From contig AP018269.1 of assembly GCA_003994795.1 (NCBI GenBank), positions 5,171,677-5,235,676 on the forward strand: a DNA stretch of 64,000 bases, read 5' to 3'. Numbering within the stretch: position 1 is the first letter of the stretch; every line of letters starts with the position of its first letter. Under the pieces are notes generated by a model. It worked only from the letters and a program-made list of their open reading frames with translations. It was not told the origin of the DNA and ran no database searches. Below are positions 9,334-19,122 of the stretch, piece after piece. Made by a program: the position numbers and the translations under genes. The stretch comes from Cylindrospermum sp. NIES-4074. Lineage in GTDB: Bacteria > Cyanobacteriota > Cyanobacteriia > Cyanobacteriales > Nostocaceae.

Positions 9334-11136
9334 TTAGCGTCCGGCTAACAATGCTTTAGTTGCAGACTCACCGGCTAATTTCACCCTTCTTGTTAATTGG
9401 AAATTTAACAAGGTTAGAATACTCAACTCAGCTAGGAGTCCCATAAATATGGTGATGATTCCGGTTTCTTGTATACCGACCCAAGGAAAACTGGAAAACA
9501 CCCACAAACTGATCCATGAACTAGGAGTTTTGGCTGGGGCAATACCAAAAATTGCCAGAATCATTGGCGGTAAGAACATCACTGCGGCGACTATACCAGT
9601 TCCCCAGAAAGCACGCTTGCGAGTTTTGGTTAATAGTATGAACTGAGCGATGGTGGCACAAATCATCATGAAACTTATGAACAATACCTCAGCTAAAACT
9701 AACTTGAATTTATCAAGACTGTTGCTGTTGGGTGATAGGAAAGTCCAAAATATGGATGGTGTACTAATAATGACCAGATTAATAGCAATTGCTAACAATG
9801 CAGGGCTTTTTCCACCCCAAATTAAATCTGACAATAAAGATTTATTTTGTTTACTTTGGTGTCGATATCTTGCCCAATCTTGTATAGTTTGCCGATGAGG
9901 TGAGAGACAAGCAATCAAACCTATAACTAGTAAACAATTGAAGAAGGTGATGTAATCTCGTATTTTATGGATGTATTCGATATTCAATCCCCAAACTATC
10001 ACTTGAGAACAAGCTATAAATACATAACTTTGTCCTTTGGTTAAAACGGTGGTGTTTGGGTTACGGAAGCAGCGTTTTGTCACTTGCCAAATCCCATAAC
10101 TCCACATTCCATAATTTAATAGATAGAAGCCAACGATACTAACTACATTTTTTCCTAATGGCAAATAGAAAAATTGTAAGTTTTCTATTGGTGAACCTTG
10201 ATATACATTGAACAAATTGGGAAACAAATAATTTGTAATATCCCAAGGGCTGAACAATCTAAAGCTACTACTAGAATCTTTGATGTTATGGCTAGAAGAT
10301 GCCATCATCATTGTGATGATCAAGAGAAATAAAACAGCACCGCTACCCAACCAAGGCTGAAAGCTGCTGAACCAACGACTAACTAAGCTAAATAAGAGAG
10401 CAGAATTGAAAAATAAAAGACAGCTAGCAAATAAAACAGCATAGTAACTGAAAATGTAACTAAGGGCAATTTTGGCAGAATATCCAGCCCATATATGTAA
10501 AGGAATTGCGACGATAATGAAAAGATAAATTAAACTAGGAACTCCTAAAAGCTTGCCTGTTAATATGCTTGCTTCTGATTGGGGACTGAGGCGAATAAAA
10601 TTTAGTGTGCCGCGATTTTCTTCTTTTGCTAAATCGCTGATGAGCAAATAAGTACCAGCCACTAATAGCGTGAAGATAAAAAGTACACTGAATGTTAGGA
10701 AGAAGTATTCCCAATGATCTCGCCACCACGATTGCCAGCCAATTTCATTTTCAGGACAAAAATTATTTTGTAAATAACTTTGCAAGTTACTTATCTCTGT
10801 GTTGACTTGAGCTATTTTTACTTTGATATTGGCAATTTTTGTCAGATCAGGTGGCTTAATTTGTTGAAAGTCGCTTAATTGATTGCTAAGTGTGCTTTGT
10901 TGCGTGTAAAGAAGACTTTCTTTCCGATCGTAGAATTCATGCAGATGACAGTATGAACCTTTGAGTGAATATTTCTCACCAGGAAAATCTCGTAACTGGT
11001 ATAAAAATATTACGAGTTGCAGCAGTAAGGATGTTATGACTGCGATCGCCACATTGAACAATTTCAGTCGTCCTTTGAGTTCCCGCAACAGTTGTGGATT
11101 CCATTCGCTTAGTCTATCTATTAAATTGAGCATCAT
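9334..11136 (-). CDS. ABC exporter permease, long paralogue
   Basis: The 600-residue membrane protein has an N-terminal amphipathic segment (LIDRLSEWNPQLLRELKGRLK), about ten hydrophobic helices and the ABC-2 type permease cytoplasmic loop (LAKEENRGTLNFIRLSPQSE). It is paralogous along its length to the next gene upstream. It differs by an extra segment of about 65 residues after TM1 (about residues 50-115) with two Cys and a coiled-coil stretch (LLYTQQSTLSNQLSDFQQ). It lies third in the operon with the ATPase at 12899. The substrate is unknown. Confidence 0.85.
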   Translation of the reverse strand: MMLNLIDRLSEWNPQLLRELKGRLKLFNVAIAVITSLLLQLVIFLYQLRDFPGEKYSLKGSYCHLHEFYDRKESLLYTQQSTLSNQLSDFQQIKPPDLTKIANIKVKIAQVNTEISNLQSYLQNNFCPENEIGWQSWWRDHWEYFFLTFSVLFIFTLLVAGTYLLISDLAKEENRGTLNFIRLSPQSEASILTGKLLGVPSLIYLFIIVAIPLHIWAGYSAKIALSYIFSYYAVLFASCLLFFNSALLFSLVSRWFSSFQPWLGSGAVLFLLIITMMMASSSHNIKDSSSSFRLFSPWDITNYLFPNLFNVYQGSPIENLQFFYLPLGKNVVSIVGFYLLNYGMWSYGIWQVTKRCFRNPNTTVLTKGQSYVFIACSQVIVWGLNIEYIHKIRDYITFFNCLLVIGLIACLSPHRQTIQDWARYRHQSKQNKSLLSDLIWGGKSPALLAIAINLVIISTPSIFWTFLSPNSNSLDKFKLVLAEVLFISFMMICATIAQFILLTKTRKRAFWGTGIVAAVMFLPPMILAIFGIAPAKTPSSWISLWVFSSFPWVGIQETGIITIFMGLLAELSILTLLNFQLTRRVKLAGESATKALLAGR

Positions 11137-11288
11137 AGGGGGAAAATCTCCAAAATTAAGATATTTGCAACATTCCCAAAAGTGGTAATTTTGCTGTTCT
11201 AGTTTTTAACCACCGATGTCCACAGATAATTATCTAAAAATCATCCTATTCATCAGTGGTTGTAATTGCGAAGTCTAAATTATTTAAC

Positions 11289-12875
11289 TTATCTTCCTGC
11301 TAATAACGCTTTTGTAGCAGACTCACCGGCTAATCTCACTTGCCTTGTTAATCGGAAATTTAACAAAGTTACAACTGTCAAATGAACTAAGAGTGACATA
11401 AAAATTGTTGCTGTGCTGGCGGATTCTATAGCTACCCAAGGGAAAGTTGAAACTAGCCACAGAATGGGAATTTCTGATGGGGAGATCCTGAGAAATCCCA
11501 GCAGCATGGGGGGTAATAATATTGCTGCGGCTATAGTGCCAATTGCCCAAAAACCACGCTTGCGAGTTTTCATTAACAGTATTAACTGAGTCATAGTGGC
11601 GTAAATCAGCATTAAACTGATGGCAAAAGCCACGGACAAAAGTGCCTTGACTCTCCCAATATTACCAAGCTCTAGGCGATCGTATGCCAGTAAAATCCAA
11701 ACTATTAATGGTGTAGCAGTAATGACAAGATTAATGGCAATCGCTAATAGTGCAGGGCTTTTTTCACCCCAAATCAAGTCATTCCATAAAGAGTTAGATT
11801 TATTGCTTTCATGAGAAGAAACATTTTGATGCCTATATCTTGCCCAATCTTGTACGGCTTGACGATGAGGTGAAAGAATGATGATTAAACTTAAAACTAT
11901 GACAAAATTGAACGATGCTAACCAATAGAGGCTATCTTGATTACCTATGTCACGCTCATTATTTTGCATAGCCAGTCCCAAAAGTATCACTTGAGAACAA
12001 GCTACATAAAAATAACTTTGTCCTTTGTTCAAGATTGTGCTATTTGGGTTACGGAAGCTACGCTTAATACCTTGCCAAATACCGTAAGTGCATATTCCAT
12101 AATTCACGAGATGGAAGCCAAGAAGGCTGATGAGATTTGCTCCCACTGGTAAACCGAAAAATTGTAATTCTTTGAGTGATGAACTCCCGTAGCTATTAGG
12201 GAACGAATCGGTAGATAGATAGTATGTTATTTCCCAAGGACTGAGCATTCTAAACCAAGCGGTGGGATTGTTTAAGTAGTTGCTAGAGGATGATGCCATT
12301 ATCATCGTGACAAATAAGAACAGCAGAACTGCACCACTGCCCAACCAGGGTTGGAAGTTGCTAAATAAACGACTAATTAAGCCAAATAGGAGCGCAGCAC
12401 TGTAGAAAAAAGTACAGCTAGCAGCCAGAATAGCGTAGTAACTGAAGATGTGAGTTATGGCAATGTTGGCACTTATACCAACCCATAAATGTAAGGGAAT
12501 TGCTAGGAATATGAAGAGATAAATTAAACTTGGCACTCCTAGCATTTTGCCAGTTAATATGCTTGTTTCTGACTGGGGACTGAGGCGAATAAAATTCAGT
12601 GTACCGCGATTTTCTTCTTTCGCTAAATCACTGATGAGTAAGTAAGTCCCGGCAACTAATAGCGTGAAGATAAAGATGATGGAGAGAGAGAAAAATATGT
12701 TTTGATAGTGTTTTTGCCAATCCGGAACATCTCCTATCTGACACAAAACTATTACTAGTTGCAGTAGCAGAGATGTTACAACTGCGATCGCCACATTAAA
12801 AAATTTCAGCCGTCCTTTGAGTTCCCGGAACATCTGCGGATTCCATTCACCCAGTCTGTCTACAAAATTGAGCAT
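11289..12875 (-). CDS. ABC exporter permease, short paralogue
   Basis: An ABC-2 type permease with the same N-terminus (MLNFVDRLGEWNPQMFRELK) and the same cytoplasmic LAKEENRGTLNFIRLSPQSE loop as the gene at 9334. It lacks the extra segment after TM1. The ATG at 12875 is preferred over a TTG at 12893. The gene lies 23 bp after the ATPase gene, so the two are cotranscribed and probably pair. It is unclear whether the transporter is a heterodimer of both permeases or two alternative transporters sharing one ATPase. Confidence 0.87.
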   Translation of the reverse strand: MLNFVDRLGEWNPQMFRELKGRLKFFNVAIAVVTSLLLQLVIVLCQIGDVPDWQKHYQNIFFSLSIIFIFTLLVAGTYLLISDLAKEENRGTLNFIRLSPQSETSILTGKMLGVPSLIYLFIFLAIPLHLWVGISANIAITHIFSYYAILAASCTFFYSAALLFGLISRLFSNFQPWLGSGAVLLFLFVTMIMASSSSNYLNNPTAWFRMLSPWEITYYLSTDSFPNSYGSSSLKELQFFGLPVGANLISLLGFHLVNYGICTYGIWQGIKRSFRNPNSTILNKGQSYFYVACSQVILLGLAMQNNERDIGNQDSLYWLASFNFVIVLSLIIILSPHRQAVQDWARYRHQNVSSHESNKSNSLWNDLIWGEKSPALLAIAINLVITATPLIVWILLAYDRLELGNIGRVKALLSVAFAISLMLIYATMTQLILLMKTRKRGFWAIGTIAAAILLPPMLLGFLRISPSEIPILWLVSTFPWVAIESASTATIFMSLLVHLTVVTLLNFRLTRQVRLAGESATKALLAGR

Positions 12876-12898
12876 AATGGCGGAATTCTCCAAATGAA

Positions 12899-13849
12899 TT
12901 AAGATGCTTGTTTATGACCTAATTTGAGGAATATGGTTTCTAGGTCTTCTTGGGTGCAGTGAAAATCAGTTAAGGGAATACCATTGCTAATTAGCGATCG
13001 CAATAAATCAGCGCTATCTTCATCTGTCCCGGTAAAATTCACCCGGACGCTGTTTTTGTCTGGTATAATCTGCCACTCTTCTACCAAGGGATGATTTTTT
13101 AGTTCACCCACAAGTACTTCTAGATTACCCAAGGTTGATAACAAAATTTGCTGACGGGCCAGACGTTGGTAAAGTTCTTGCAGAGAAGCACTTTCTACGA
13201 GGAAACCAAGTTCCATAATGCCCACAGAGGTACAAAGTTCCGCTAAGTCGCTGAGAACGTGGGAGGAAATTAAGATTGTCATTCCAGCTTCTTGCAAAGC
13301 TTTGATAATTTCCCGAAACTGCATTCTCGCAATGGGATCAAGTCCCGAAACCGGTTCATCTAGCAGCAGTAATATTGGTTCGTGGATGATGGTGCGCGCT
13401 AAACTCAAGCGTTGCTTCATCCCCCGCGATAGGGTAGAAATCTGGCTGTTGCGTTTATTACCAAGTTGGATGAGTTCTAAAACTTCGTGTAGACGTTGAG
13501 TGCGTCGGGTTCTCCCCAAGCGATACAAACGGGCAAAATAATCCAAGTAGTCCCAAACTGTCAAATCTTCATACAGTGGATAGTCATCGGGTAAATAACC
13601 CAAACGACGTTTGAGAGTGGGGTTGCTTTGATCTCGGAGTAAGGGATCTCCGTTTATATAAATCTCACCCGTAGTTGGTTCTTCCGCTGTCGCTAACATC
13701 CGAATGAGAGTCGTTTTACCTGCGCCATTGGGCCCAATCAGTCCGTAAACTTCACCCGCTTGGATTTCTAAGTCAACATCATTAACCGCAACGTGTCGGT
13801 CAAATTGCTTAGTGAGTCCACGGGTGCAAATTGCTAATTCTTTTACCAT
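12899..13849 (-). CDS. ABC transporter ATP-binding protein
   Basis: This 316-residue ATPase has Walker A GPNGAGKTT (about residues 38-46), signature LSRGMKQRLSLA (about 139-150), Walker B ILLLLDEPVSGLD (about 158-170) and a switch His in ILISSHVLSDL. A C-terminal accessory domain of about 90 residues (VRVNFTGTDEDSADLLRSL) is typical of ABC-2 exporters. It heads a three-gene operon with two permeases downstream. It is probably an exporter, since no binding protein is adjacent; the substrate is unknown. Confidence 0.93.
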   Translation of the reverse strand: MVKELAICTRGLTKQFDRHVAVNDVDLEIQAGEVYGLIGPNGAGKTTLIRMLATAEEPTTGEIYINGDPLLRDQSNPTLKRRLGYLPDDYPLYEDLTVWDYLDYFARLYRLGRTRRTQRLHEVLELIQLGNKRNSQISTLSRGMKQRLSLARTIIHEPILLLLDEPVSGLDPIARMQFREIIKALQEAGMTILISSHVLSDLAELCTSVGIMELGFLVESASLQELYQRLARQQILLSTLGNLEVLVGELKNHPLVEEWQIIPDKNSVRVNFTGTDEDSADLLRSLISNGIPLTDFHCTQEDLETIFLKLGHKQAS

Positions 13850-14100
13850 AGCTGCTGGGGTGCGGCTGGAGATTAATAGTTAAGCTAACCTCCCTCTACA
13901 CCATTTGTCAGCCTGGTTTCGGAAATGGAAACTGGTTTTCAGAAACCCTGTGAATGTTTAGTCATGCCTTGATCAAAAGTTGGCAAAGGTTATAAGCTAA
14001 AAAAATAGGTAAGGCGTATGCCCTACCTACTTTTTAGTTCTTGACTTTATTATTGAGGAACTGCTCCATCAAAGTTTTAGCTTGTGATTACCAGTTTAAT

Positions 14101-14967
14101 TTATACATATGGTGAGGGGATGACAGCGTTACCCCCATTTGGAGATGATCCATTGACTGTATAACGCTGTTCGGGAACTGGATATCCGGCTTGACCAAAG
14201 GTTTCACGTATAGCTTTATTAGTGTCAAAGTACACTTGCCAATAATTATCATTACTGCAATAGGGACGTACTGCTAGTACAGGCCCTGCCAAGTTAAAGG
14301 TGAGAATTTCTACATCTGGTGCTGGACTTTGAAGAACATTAGGAATTTGGCTGATTTTGGCTTTCAAAAGTGCGATCGCTTCGTTATGTTCAACATCATG
14401 ATGGAGTTGGGCCAGCAAATCAACACGACGGTAAGGATTTGCAGAAAAATTCTGGATATTGTCAGCAAAAATTTTACCATTGGCGACAATTGTTAACACG
14501 TTATCAGGTGTATTGATACTAATTGTGAACAATCCAATTTCTGTAACAGTACCTGTGACACCACCTGCTGTGATGAAATCTCCGACTTTGAAGGGTTGAA
14601 AAACAATTAAAAATGCACCTGCTGCAAAATTTGCTAGCAATCCACTCCAGGCTGCACCAATAGCCACACCAGCAGCAGCTAGCAATGCGGCAAAGGAGGT
14701 AGTTTCCACACCAAAGAAGCCCAGAAGTGCGACAATCAGGACAATTCTCAGGGTGACGGAAATGATATTGACGAGATAATTAATCAGTGTTGCATCAAGA
14801 TGTTGGATTCTGAAAGCGCGTCGCACTAGCTTGACGGCAAAATCAATCAATCGCTGGCCGATAAACCACAGGAGAATCGCACCGACAATTTTTAGTCCAA
14901 ACTGAGTTAAAAGTGCGATCGCCACTGCGCCAATTTGTTTGAAATCCATAATTTTTTGTTTGTGCAT
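14101..14967 (-). CDS. Small-conductance mechanosensitive channel (MscS family)
   Basis: The 288-residue protein has three N-terminal transmembrane helices and the pore-lining TM3 rich in Gly/Ala (FAALLAAAGVAIGAAWSGLLANFAAGAFLIVFQPF), directly followed by the MscS beta domain (KVGDFITAGGVTGTVTEIGLF) and a C-terminal alpha/beta domain. The channel opens on membrane tension during hypo-osmotic shock. An internal ATG (MDFKQIG) at 14949 is an equally good start. It is a single gene. Confidence 0.92.
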   Translation of the reverse strand: MHKQKIMDFKQIGAVAIALLTQFGLKIVGAILLWFIGQRLIDFAVKLVRRAFRIQHLDATLINYLVNIISVTLRIVLIVALLGFFGVETTSFAALLAAAGVAIGAAWSGLLANFAAGAFLIVFQPFKVGDFITAGGVTGTVTEIGLFTISINTPDNVLTIVANGKIFADNIQNFSANPYRRVDLLAQLHHDVEHNEAIALLKAKISQIPNVLQSPAPDVEILTFNLAGPVLAVRPYCSNDNYWQVYFDTNKAIRETFGQAGYPVPEQRYTVNGSSPNGGNAVIPSPYV

Positions 14968-15172
14968 TAATTAACGCATCAAACATACAGCATATTCCCG
15001 CTTAAATTAAGTATAGATACTTTTTCTTAAATTTTCAGGTTACTGGATAGCTGAATATTTTCCCTAAACTGCCATACTTGCTAAGACACGCATCAATAAA
15101 TTAAACACTTCATTGGTACACTTGCTAGGTATGATATTTAGTCTGCAAGCAATTACCCAGTAAAAACTAGTT

Positions 15173-16261
15173 ATGACTCAGAACTACCGCATTACCCTAC
15201 TCCCTGGCGACGGCATTGGCCCTGAAATTATGGCAGTGGCGGTAGATGTGCTGAAAGTGGTAGGAAAGCGCTTTGATATTGAGTTTGAATTCCAAACAGC
15301 CCTCATCGGTGGTGCGGCAATAGACGCTACAGGTGAACCCTTGCCAGATGTCAGCCTAGATATATGCCGCAATAGTGATGCAGTCTTACTCGCTGCTATC
15401 GGTGGTTACAAGTGGGATTCTTTACCATCCCATTTACGCCCAGAAGCAGGTTTGTTGGGACTGCGTGCAGGTTTGGGACTATTTGCCAATTTGCGCCCAG
15501 CGAAAATTTTACCCCAGTTGATTGATGCCTCAACTTTGAAACGGGAAGTCGTGGAAGGTGTCGATATTATGGTGGTGCGCGAACTCACTGGGGGAATTTA
15601 TTTCGGTAAGCCCAAAGGTATTTTTGCCACAGAAACTGGCGAAAAACGTGGTGTAAATACGATGGTTTACACAGAATCAGAAATTGACCGAATTGGGCGT
15701 GTGGCCTTTGAAGCGGCGCGGAAACGTGGTGGGAAACTCTGTTCTGTGGATAAAGCGAATGTGTTAGAAGTTTCTCAATTGTGGCGCGATCGCATCACGC
15801 AACTGGCCGCAGAATATCCAGATATTGAATTATCTCATTTATATGTAGATAATGCAGCCATGCAACTGGTACGCGCTCCCAAGCAGTTCGATACCATCGT
15901 TACAGGTAATTTATTTGGCGATATTCTCTCTGATGCTGCTGCTATGCTCACGGGTAGTATTGGAATGTTACCTTCTGCAAGTTTGGGTGCAACCGGGCCT
16001 GGCGTCTTTGAACCTGTCCACGGTTCCGCCCCAGATATTGCCGGACTTGATAAGGCTAACCCTTTAGCACAGGTTTTAAGTGCAGCAATGATGCTACGTT
16101 ATGGCTTAAACCAACCAGCAGCAGCAGATTTTATCGAAAACGGAGTGTTACAAGTTTTACAACAAGGCGATCGCACAGGGGATATTATATCTGAGGGCAA
16201 GAATCTTTTGGGCTGCCGCGCTATGGGCAACTCACTAATTCAAGTGCTCGCAGCAAAATAA
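15173..16261 (+). CDS. leuB: 3-isopropylmalate dehydrogenase
   Basis: LeuB oxidises and decarboxylates 3-isopropylmalate with NAD+ in leucine biosynthesis. Seen: [12 protein letters not shown] at the N-terminus, the substrate-binding [11 protein letters not shown], the catalytic Tyr context ELTGGIYFG, and the metal-site [19 protein letters not shown]. Its 362 residues are standard. The gene is isolated from other leu genes, which is common in cyanobacteria. Confidence 0.96.
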   Translation: MTQNYRITLLPGDGIGPEIMAVAVDVLKVVGKRFDIEFEFQTALIGGAAIDATGEPLPDVSLDICRNSDAVLLAAIGGYKWDSLPSHLRPEAGLLGLRAGLGLFANLRPAKILPQLIDASTLKREVVEGVDIMVVRELTGGIYFGKPKGIFATETGEKRGVNTMVYTESEIDRIGRVAFEAARKRGGKLCSVDKANVLEVSQLWRDRITQLAAEYPDIELSHLYVDNAAMQLVRAPKQFDTIVTGNLFGDILSDAAAMLTGSIGMLPSASLGATGPGVFEPVHGSAPDIAGLDKANPLAQVLSAAMMLRYGLNQPAAADFIENGVLQVLQQGDRTGDIISEGKNLLGCRAMGNSLIQVLAAK

Positions 16262-16374
16262 TTTTCTAGTGTTAGCTGGGATATACTAGCATTCTTTGCC
16301 GAAAGATTCGGATAAACTGCTGGAAGATTCGGATAAACTAGAAACAACTCTATAAATAGTAGAAAGAGCTTATA

Positions 16375-16635
16375 GTGTACGCTTTACGACAAGGACAAGC
16401 TAACTTTGCCACCCCAAAAAACCAGCCGCCTCTGGTTGATCCCACCGTGATCAGAGCAGCTGGGCAAATTTACTATACCTACTGTGAAGTACATCCCGAA
16501 ATTGTTGGGCAAGCTTCAGGTGTAGCAATTAGTCGCGTGACTCATCGGGGTAAAGTGATTTTTACTAATCAACCAGTTCTTTTACCACAAGAATGTTTTG
16601 TGCCGTTGAATCAAATTGAATCGTATATGTATTAG
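16375..16635 (+). CDS. Small conserved hypothetical protein
   Basis: The protein is 86 residues long and uses a GTG start (VYALRQGQANF). It is compact and mixed alpha/beta (VIRAAGQIYYTYCEVHPEIVGQ, GVAISRVTHRGKVIFTNQP). There is no signal peptide or known motif. Codon usage resembles the neighbours. It lies between leuB and the prepilin peptidase on the same strand. I cannot assign a function. Confidence 0.55.
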   Translation: MYALRQGQANFATPKNQPPLVDPTVIRAAGQIYYTYCEVHPEIVGQASGVAISRVTHRGKVIFTNQPVLLPQECFVPLNQIESYMY

Positions 16636-16636
16636 T

Positions 16637-16696
16637 CCTCAGTCATTAGTCATTAGTTAACAACTGACAACTGGCGACTAACGACTGACCACCGGC
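16637..16696. repeat. STRR block
   Basis: Short tandem heptamers of the form GTCATTA (cagtcattagtcattagt) are followed by the partially inverted actgacaactggcgactaa. This is a typical intergenic Nostoc STRR, placed right upstream of the prepilin peptidase gene. Confidence 0.6.
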
Positions 16697-16713
16697 AATT
16701 CACAAATAACTAT

Positions 16714-17535
16714 ATGGACATTTTGATCGTCGCCCTGGCGAGTCTCATTGTCTTTGCTTTGGGTGCATCTATTGGTAGCTTTATCAATGTTGTTGTTTAT
16801 CGACTACCTGCTCGATTGTCAATCCTTTGGCCGCCTTCTCGTTGTCCTCATTGTTTAAACCAGCTAAAAGCCTACGATAATGTACCGGTGATGGGTTGGT
16901 TGTGGTTAAAAGGGCGATGTCGTTATTGTAAGAGTCAAATTTCTCTCCGTTACCCTGTCATAGAAGCAATAACGGGAATAATATTTTTACTAGTTTTTTT
17001 AGTATTCAACGTTTCAATTTTCACAATCGGTTATTGGGCTTTTTGCAGTTGGTTATTAGCTTTATCACTCATAGACTTAGATACAATGACTCTACCAAAC
17101 CCCCTTACTAAGTCGGGGTTAGTAGTAGGAATTATTTTTCAAATGGTTGTGGGTTTTTTACCAGAAGCTAGCTGGGTGGGATTAATTAAGCACCTAATGA
17201 TGGGGATAGCAGGGGCAGTACTTGGCTTATGGCTATTTGACGGGATCTCAATCATTGGTTCAATTGCTTTTGGTAAAGCTGCAATGGGTGCAGGTGATGC
17301 AAAATTAGCCGCGATGATGGGAGCTTGGTTGGGTTGGAAGTACTTACTCCTAGCTAGTTTTATAGCCTGTGCTTTGGGTGTGTTAGTTGGGGGTGGTGCA
17401 ATTATCAGATCACGACGAAAATTCGGACAACAGATGCCTTTTGGCCCTTTTCTAGCTTTAGGAGCCGTGATTACTATATTTAGTGGTGAAGCAATTTTGT
17501 CGAGCTACCTGCGCTTATTTCTCCCTGCATCTTGA
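16714..17535 (+). CDS. Type IV prepilin peptidase / N-methyltransferase
   Basis: An A24 family aspartic peptidase that cleaves and methylates type IV prepilins, used for twitching motility, hormogonium pili and DNA uptake. The N-terminal domain holds two CxxC pairs (CPHCLN, CRYCKS, about residues 43-72) that bind zinc. The catalytic Asp pair is in SLIDLDTMTLP and in GAGDAKLAAMMG, the GxGD motif. About seven membrane helices span its 273 residues. Pilin genes are not adjacent. Confidence 0.94.
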   Translation: MDILIVALASLIVFALGASIGSFINVVVYRLPARLSILWPPSRCPHCLNQLKAYDNVPVMGWLWLKGRCRYCKSQISLRYPVIEAITGIIFLLVFLVFNVSIFTIGYWAFCSWLLALSLIDLDTMTLPNPLTKSGLVVGIIFQMVVGFLPEASWVGLIKHLMMGIAGAVLGLWLFDGISIIGSIAFGKAAMGAGDAKLAAMMGAWLGWKYLLLASFIACALGVLVGGGAIIRSRRKFGQQMPFGPFLALGAVITIFSGEAILSSYLRLFLPAS

Positions 17536-18121
17536 AACACAGGAGAATGGGAAAATTAAAAAAGGAGCTTTTGGTTTCTTTGTTGATGCCCCCACATCAC
17601 ATAATCACACAGATCCAACCCACATGAATGTAACTGCCATTACCCCATCTACCCTTGATATTTTGCTAATATCAACCTGTGACTTGTATTACTATCAGAA
17701 CAACAAAATGCAGTTGATCAATACAACTGATGATATGGGCACTGTTTGTTCACAACTTAGCAACAATAATTAATACTTTGGAGGCAAGGGCATCCTCATT
17801 AGGGATGGTAATTCCTAAAGCTTGGCCAGTGAGAGACTTGTATTGGTATCAGCATTTTCGTTAAGCTGACAACCAAAGATACAAAATAAGGTCTGAATGG
17901 CTCAAACGCATATTTTGTCGATTTAGTCAAGATAAAAACGTAGAGACGCGATTTTTCGGGTCTCTACAAAAGTCGGGAGTAAAAAGGATCTGATGCGGTG
18001 GAAGCTGGTAGCATCTGGCGCTTAAAAGTCGAAATTAATCTGGAAATTGGACTTTTAACCTAAAACTCCCCGAAGTGGCTTGACCTGTCTTCGACCTCAT
18101 ACCTACCTGAATAAAATAAAA
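17536..18121. other. Gene-poor stretch before accD with small hairpins
   Basis: No strong gene is seen. A 49-codon open frame at 17624-17773 has no motif or clear ribosome binding site. A perfect short inverted repeat gtagagac/gtctctac at 17940-17967 is a dispersed hairpin type common in these genomes. The accD promoter must lie in the right part. Confidence 0.5.
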
Positions 18122-19072
18122 ATGGCGAACAACGAAGAATCACGCGGTTTAAAGTCTCTGTTTGATTGGTTTGCAAATCGGCGTAAATCAGGATCTACCA
18201 ACCTCGAACGTCAAGAACGTGAAATTGCCGACGGGTTGTGGCACAAGTGCCCTAAGTGTGGAGTATTGACATATACAAAAGACCTCAGGGCTAATCAGAT
18301 GGTCTGTGTTGAATGTGGTCATCATAATCGCGTGGATAGCGATGAACGCATCCGGCAATTAATAGATCAGAATACCTGGAAGCCAATGGATGAGCATTTG
18401 CGTCCAACTGATCCGCTGCAATTTCGCGATCGCAAACCTTATATTGATCGCTTGCGGGAAATGCAGGAAAAAATTGGTTTAATAGACGCCGTTAAAACTG
18501 GTTTAGGTCAAATTAATGGTTTGCCCGTTGCCCTGGGAGTGATGGACTTCCGGTTTATGGGTGGTAGTATGGGTTCCGTTGTGGGCGAAAAACTCACCCG
18601 CATGATTGAGCAAGCCACTCAAAGACGTTATCCTGTGCTAATTGTTTGTACATCTGGCGGTGCAAGAATGCAAGAAGGGATGCTCTCCCTCATGCAGATG
18701 GCAAAAATCTCAGCAGCCTTACAACGCCATCGAGACGCCCGACTATTATATATTCCCATTTTAACTAATCCCACCACAGGCGGCGTTACAGCTAGTTTTG
18801 CCATGTTGGGCGATCTCATCCTCGCAGAACCAAAAGCCACCATCGGTTTTGCTGGGAGACGAGTAATTGAGCAAACCCTACGGGAAAAACTGCCTGATGA
18901 TTTTCAGACCGCTGAAGATTTGCTTAAGCACGGCTTTGTGGATGATATTGTGCCCCGTACCCAGCTAAAGAATACTCTAGCCCAGCTGATTGCCTTGCAT
19001 CAGCCCCTACCAAGCCCACCCAATATGGTTTTGTGGGAATCAATGACACTGAGTTCTACCGCAGTCGAGTAA
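18122..19072 (+). CDS. accD: Acetyl-CoA carboxylase carboxyltransferase beta subunit
   Basis: AccD forms the carboxyltransferase with AccA and makes malonyl-CoA for fatty acids. The N-terminal four-Cys zinc ribbon is seen (CPKCGVLTY and MVCVECGHH, about residues 40-65). The crotonase-like core carries [19 protein letters not shown] and the oxyanion region [16 protein letters not shown]. The ATG at 18122 ([17 protein letters not shown]) is chosen over an upstream alternative at 18080, since the family starts close to SLFDWF. Product is 316 residues. Confidence 0.96.
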   Translation: MANNEESRGLKSLFDWFANRRKSGSTNLERQEREIADGLWHKCPKCGVLTYTKDLRANQMVCVECGHHNRVDSDERIRQLIDQNTWKPMDEHLRPTDPLQFRDRKPYIDRLREMQEKIGLIDAVKTGLGQINGLPVALGVMDFRFMGGSMGSVVGEKLTRMIEQATQRRYPVLIVCTSGGARMQEGMLSLMQMAKISAALQRHRDARLLYIPILTNPTTGGVTASFAMLGDLILAEPKATIGFAGRRVIEQTLREKLPDDFQTAEDLLKHGFVDDIVPRTQLKNTLAQLIALHQPLPSPPNMVLWESMTLSSTAVE

Positions 19073-19100
19073 TAGGCAGGGGGATAGGGGAGTGAATTAC

Positions 19101-19122
19101 CCAATCCCCAATCCCCAATCCC
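19101..19122. repeat. STRR heptamers between accD and MFS gene
   Basis: Heptamer CCAATCC repeats three times (ccaatccccaatccccaatc) directly before the stop codon of the converging MFS gene. It is a short intergenic tandem repeat, possibly part of a shared terminator. Confidence 0.6.

Noticed and set aside
17624-17773. 49-codon open frame after the prepilin peptidase gene
   Set aside because: No ribosome site, motif or clear codon bias; the longer version overlaps the peptidase gene. Not called without conservation data.
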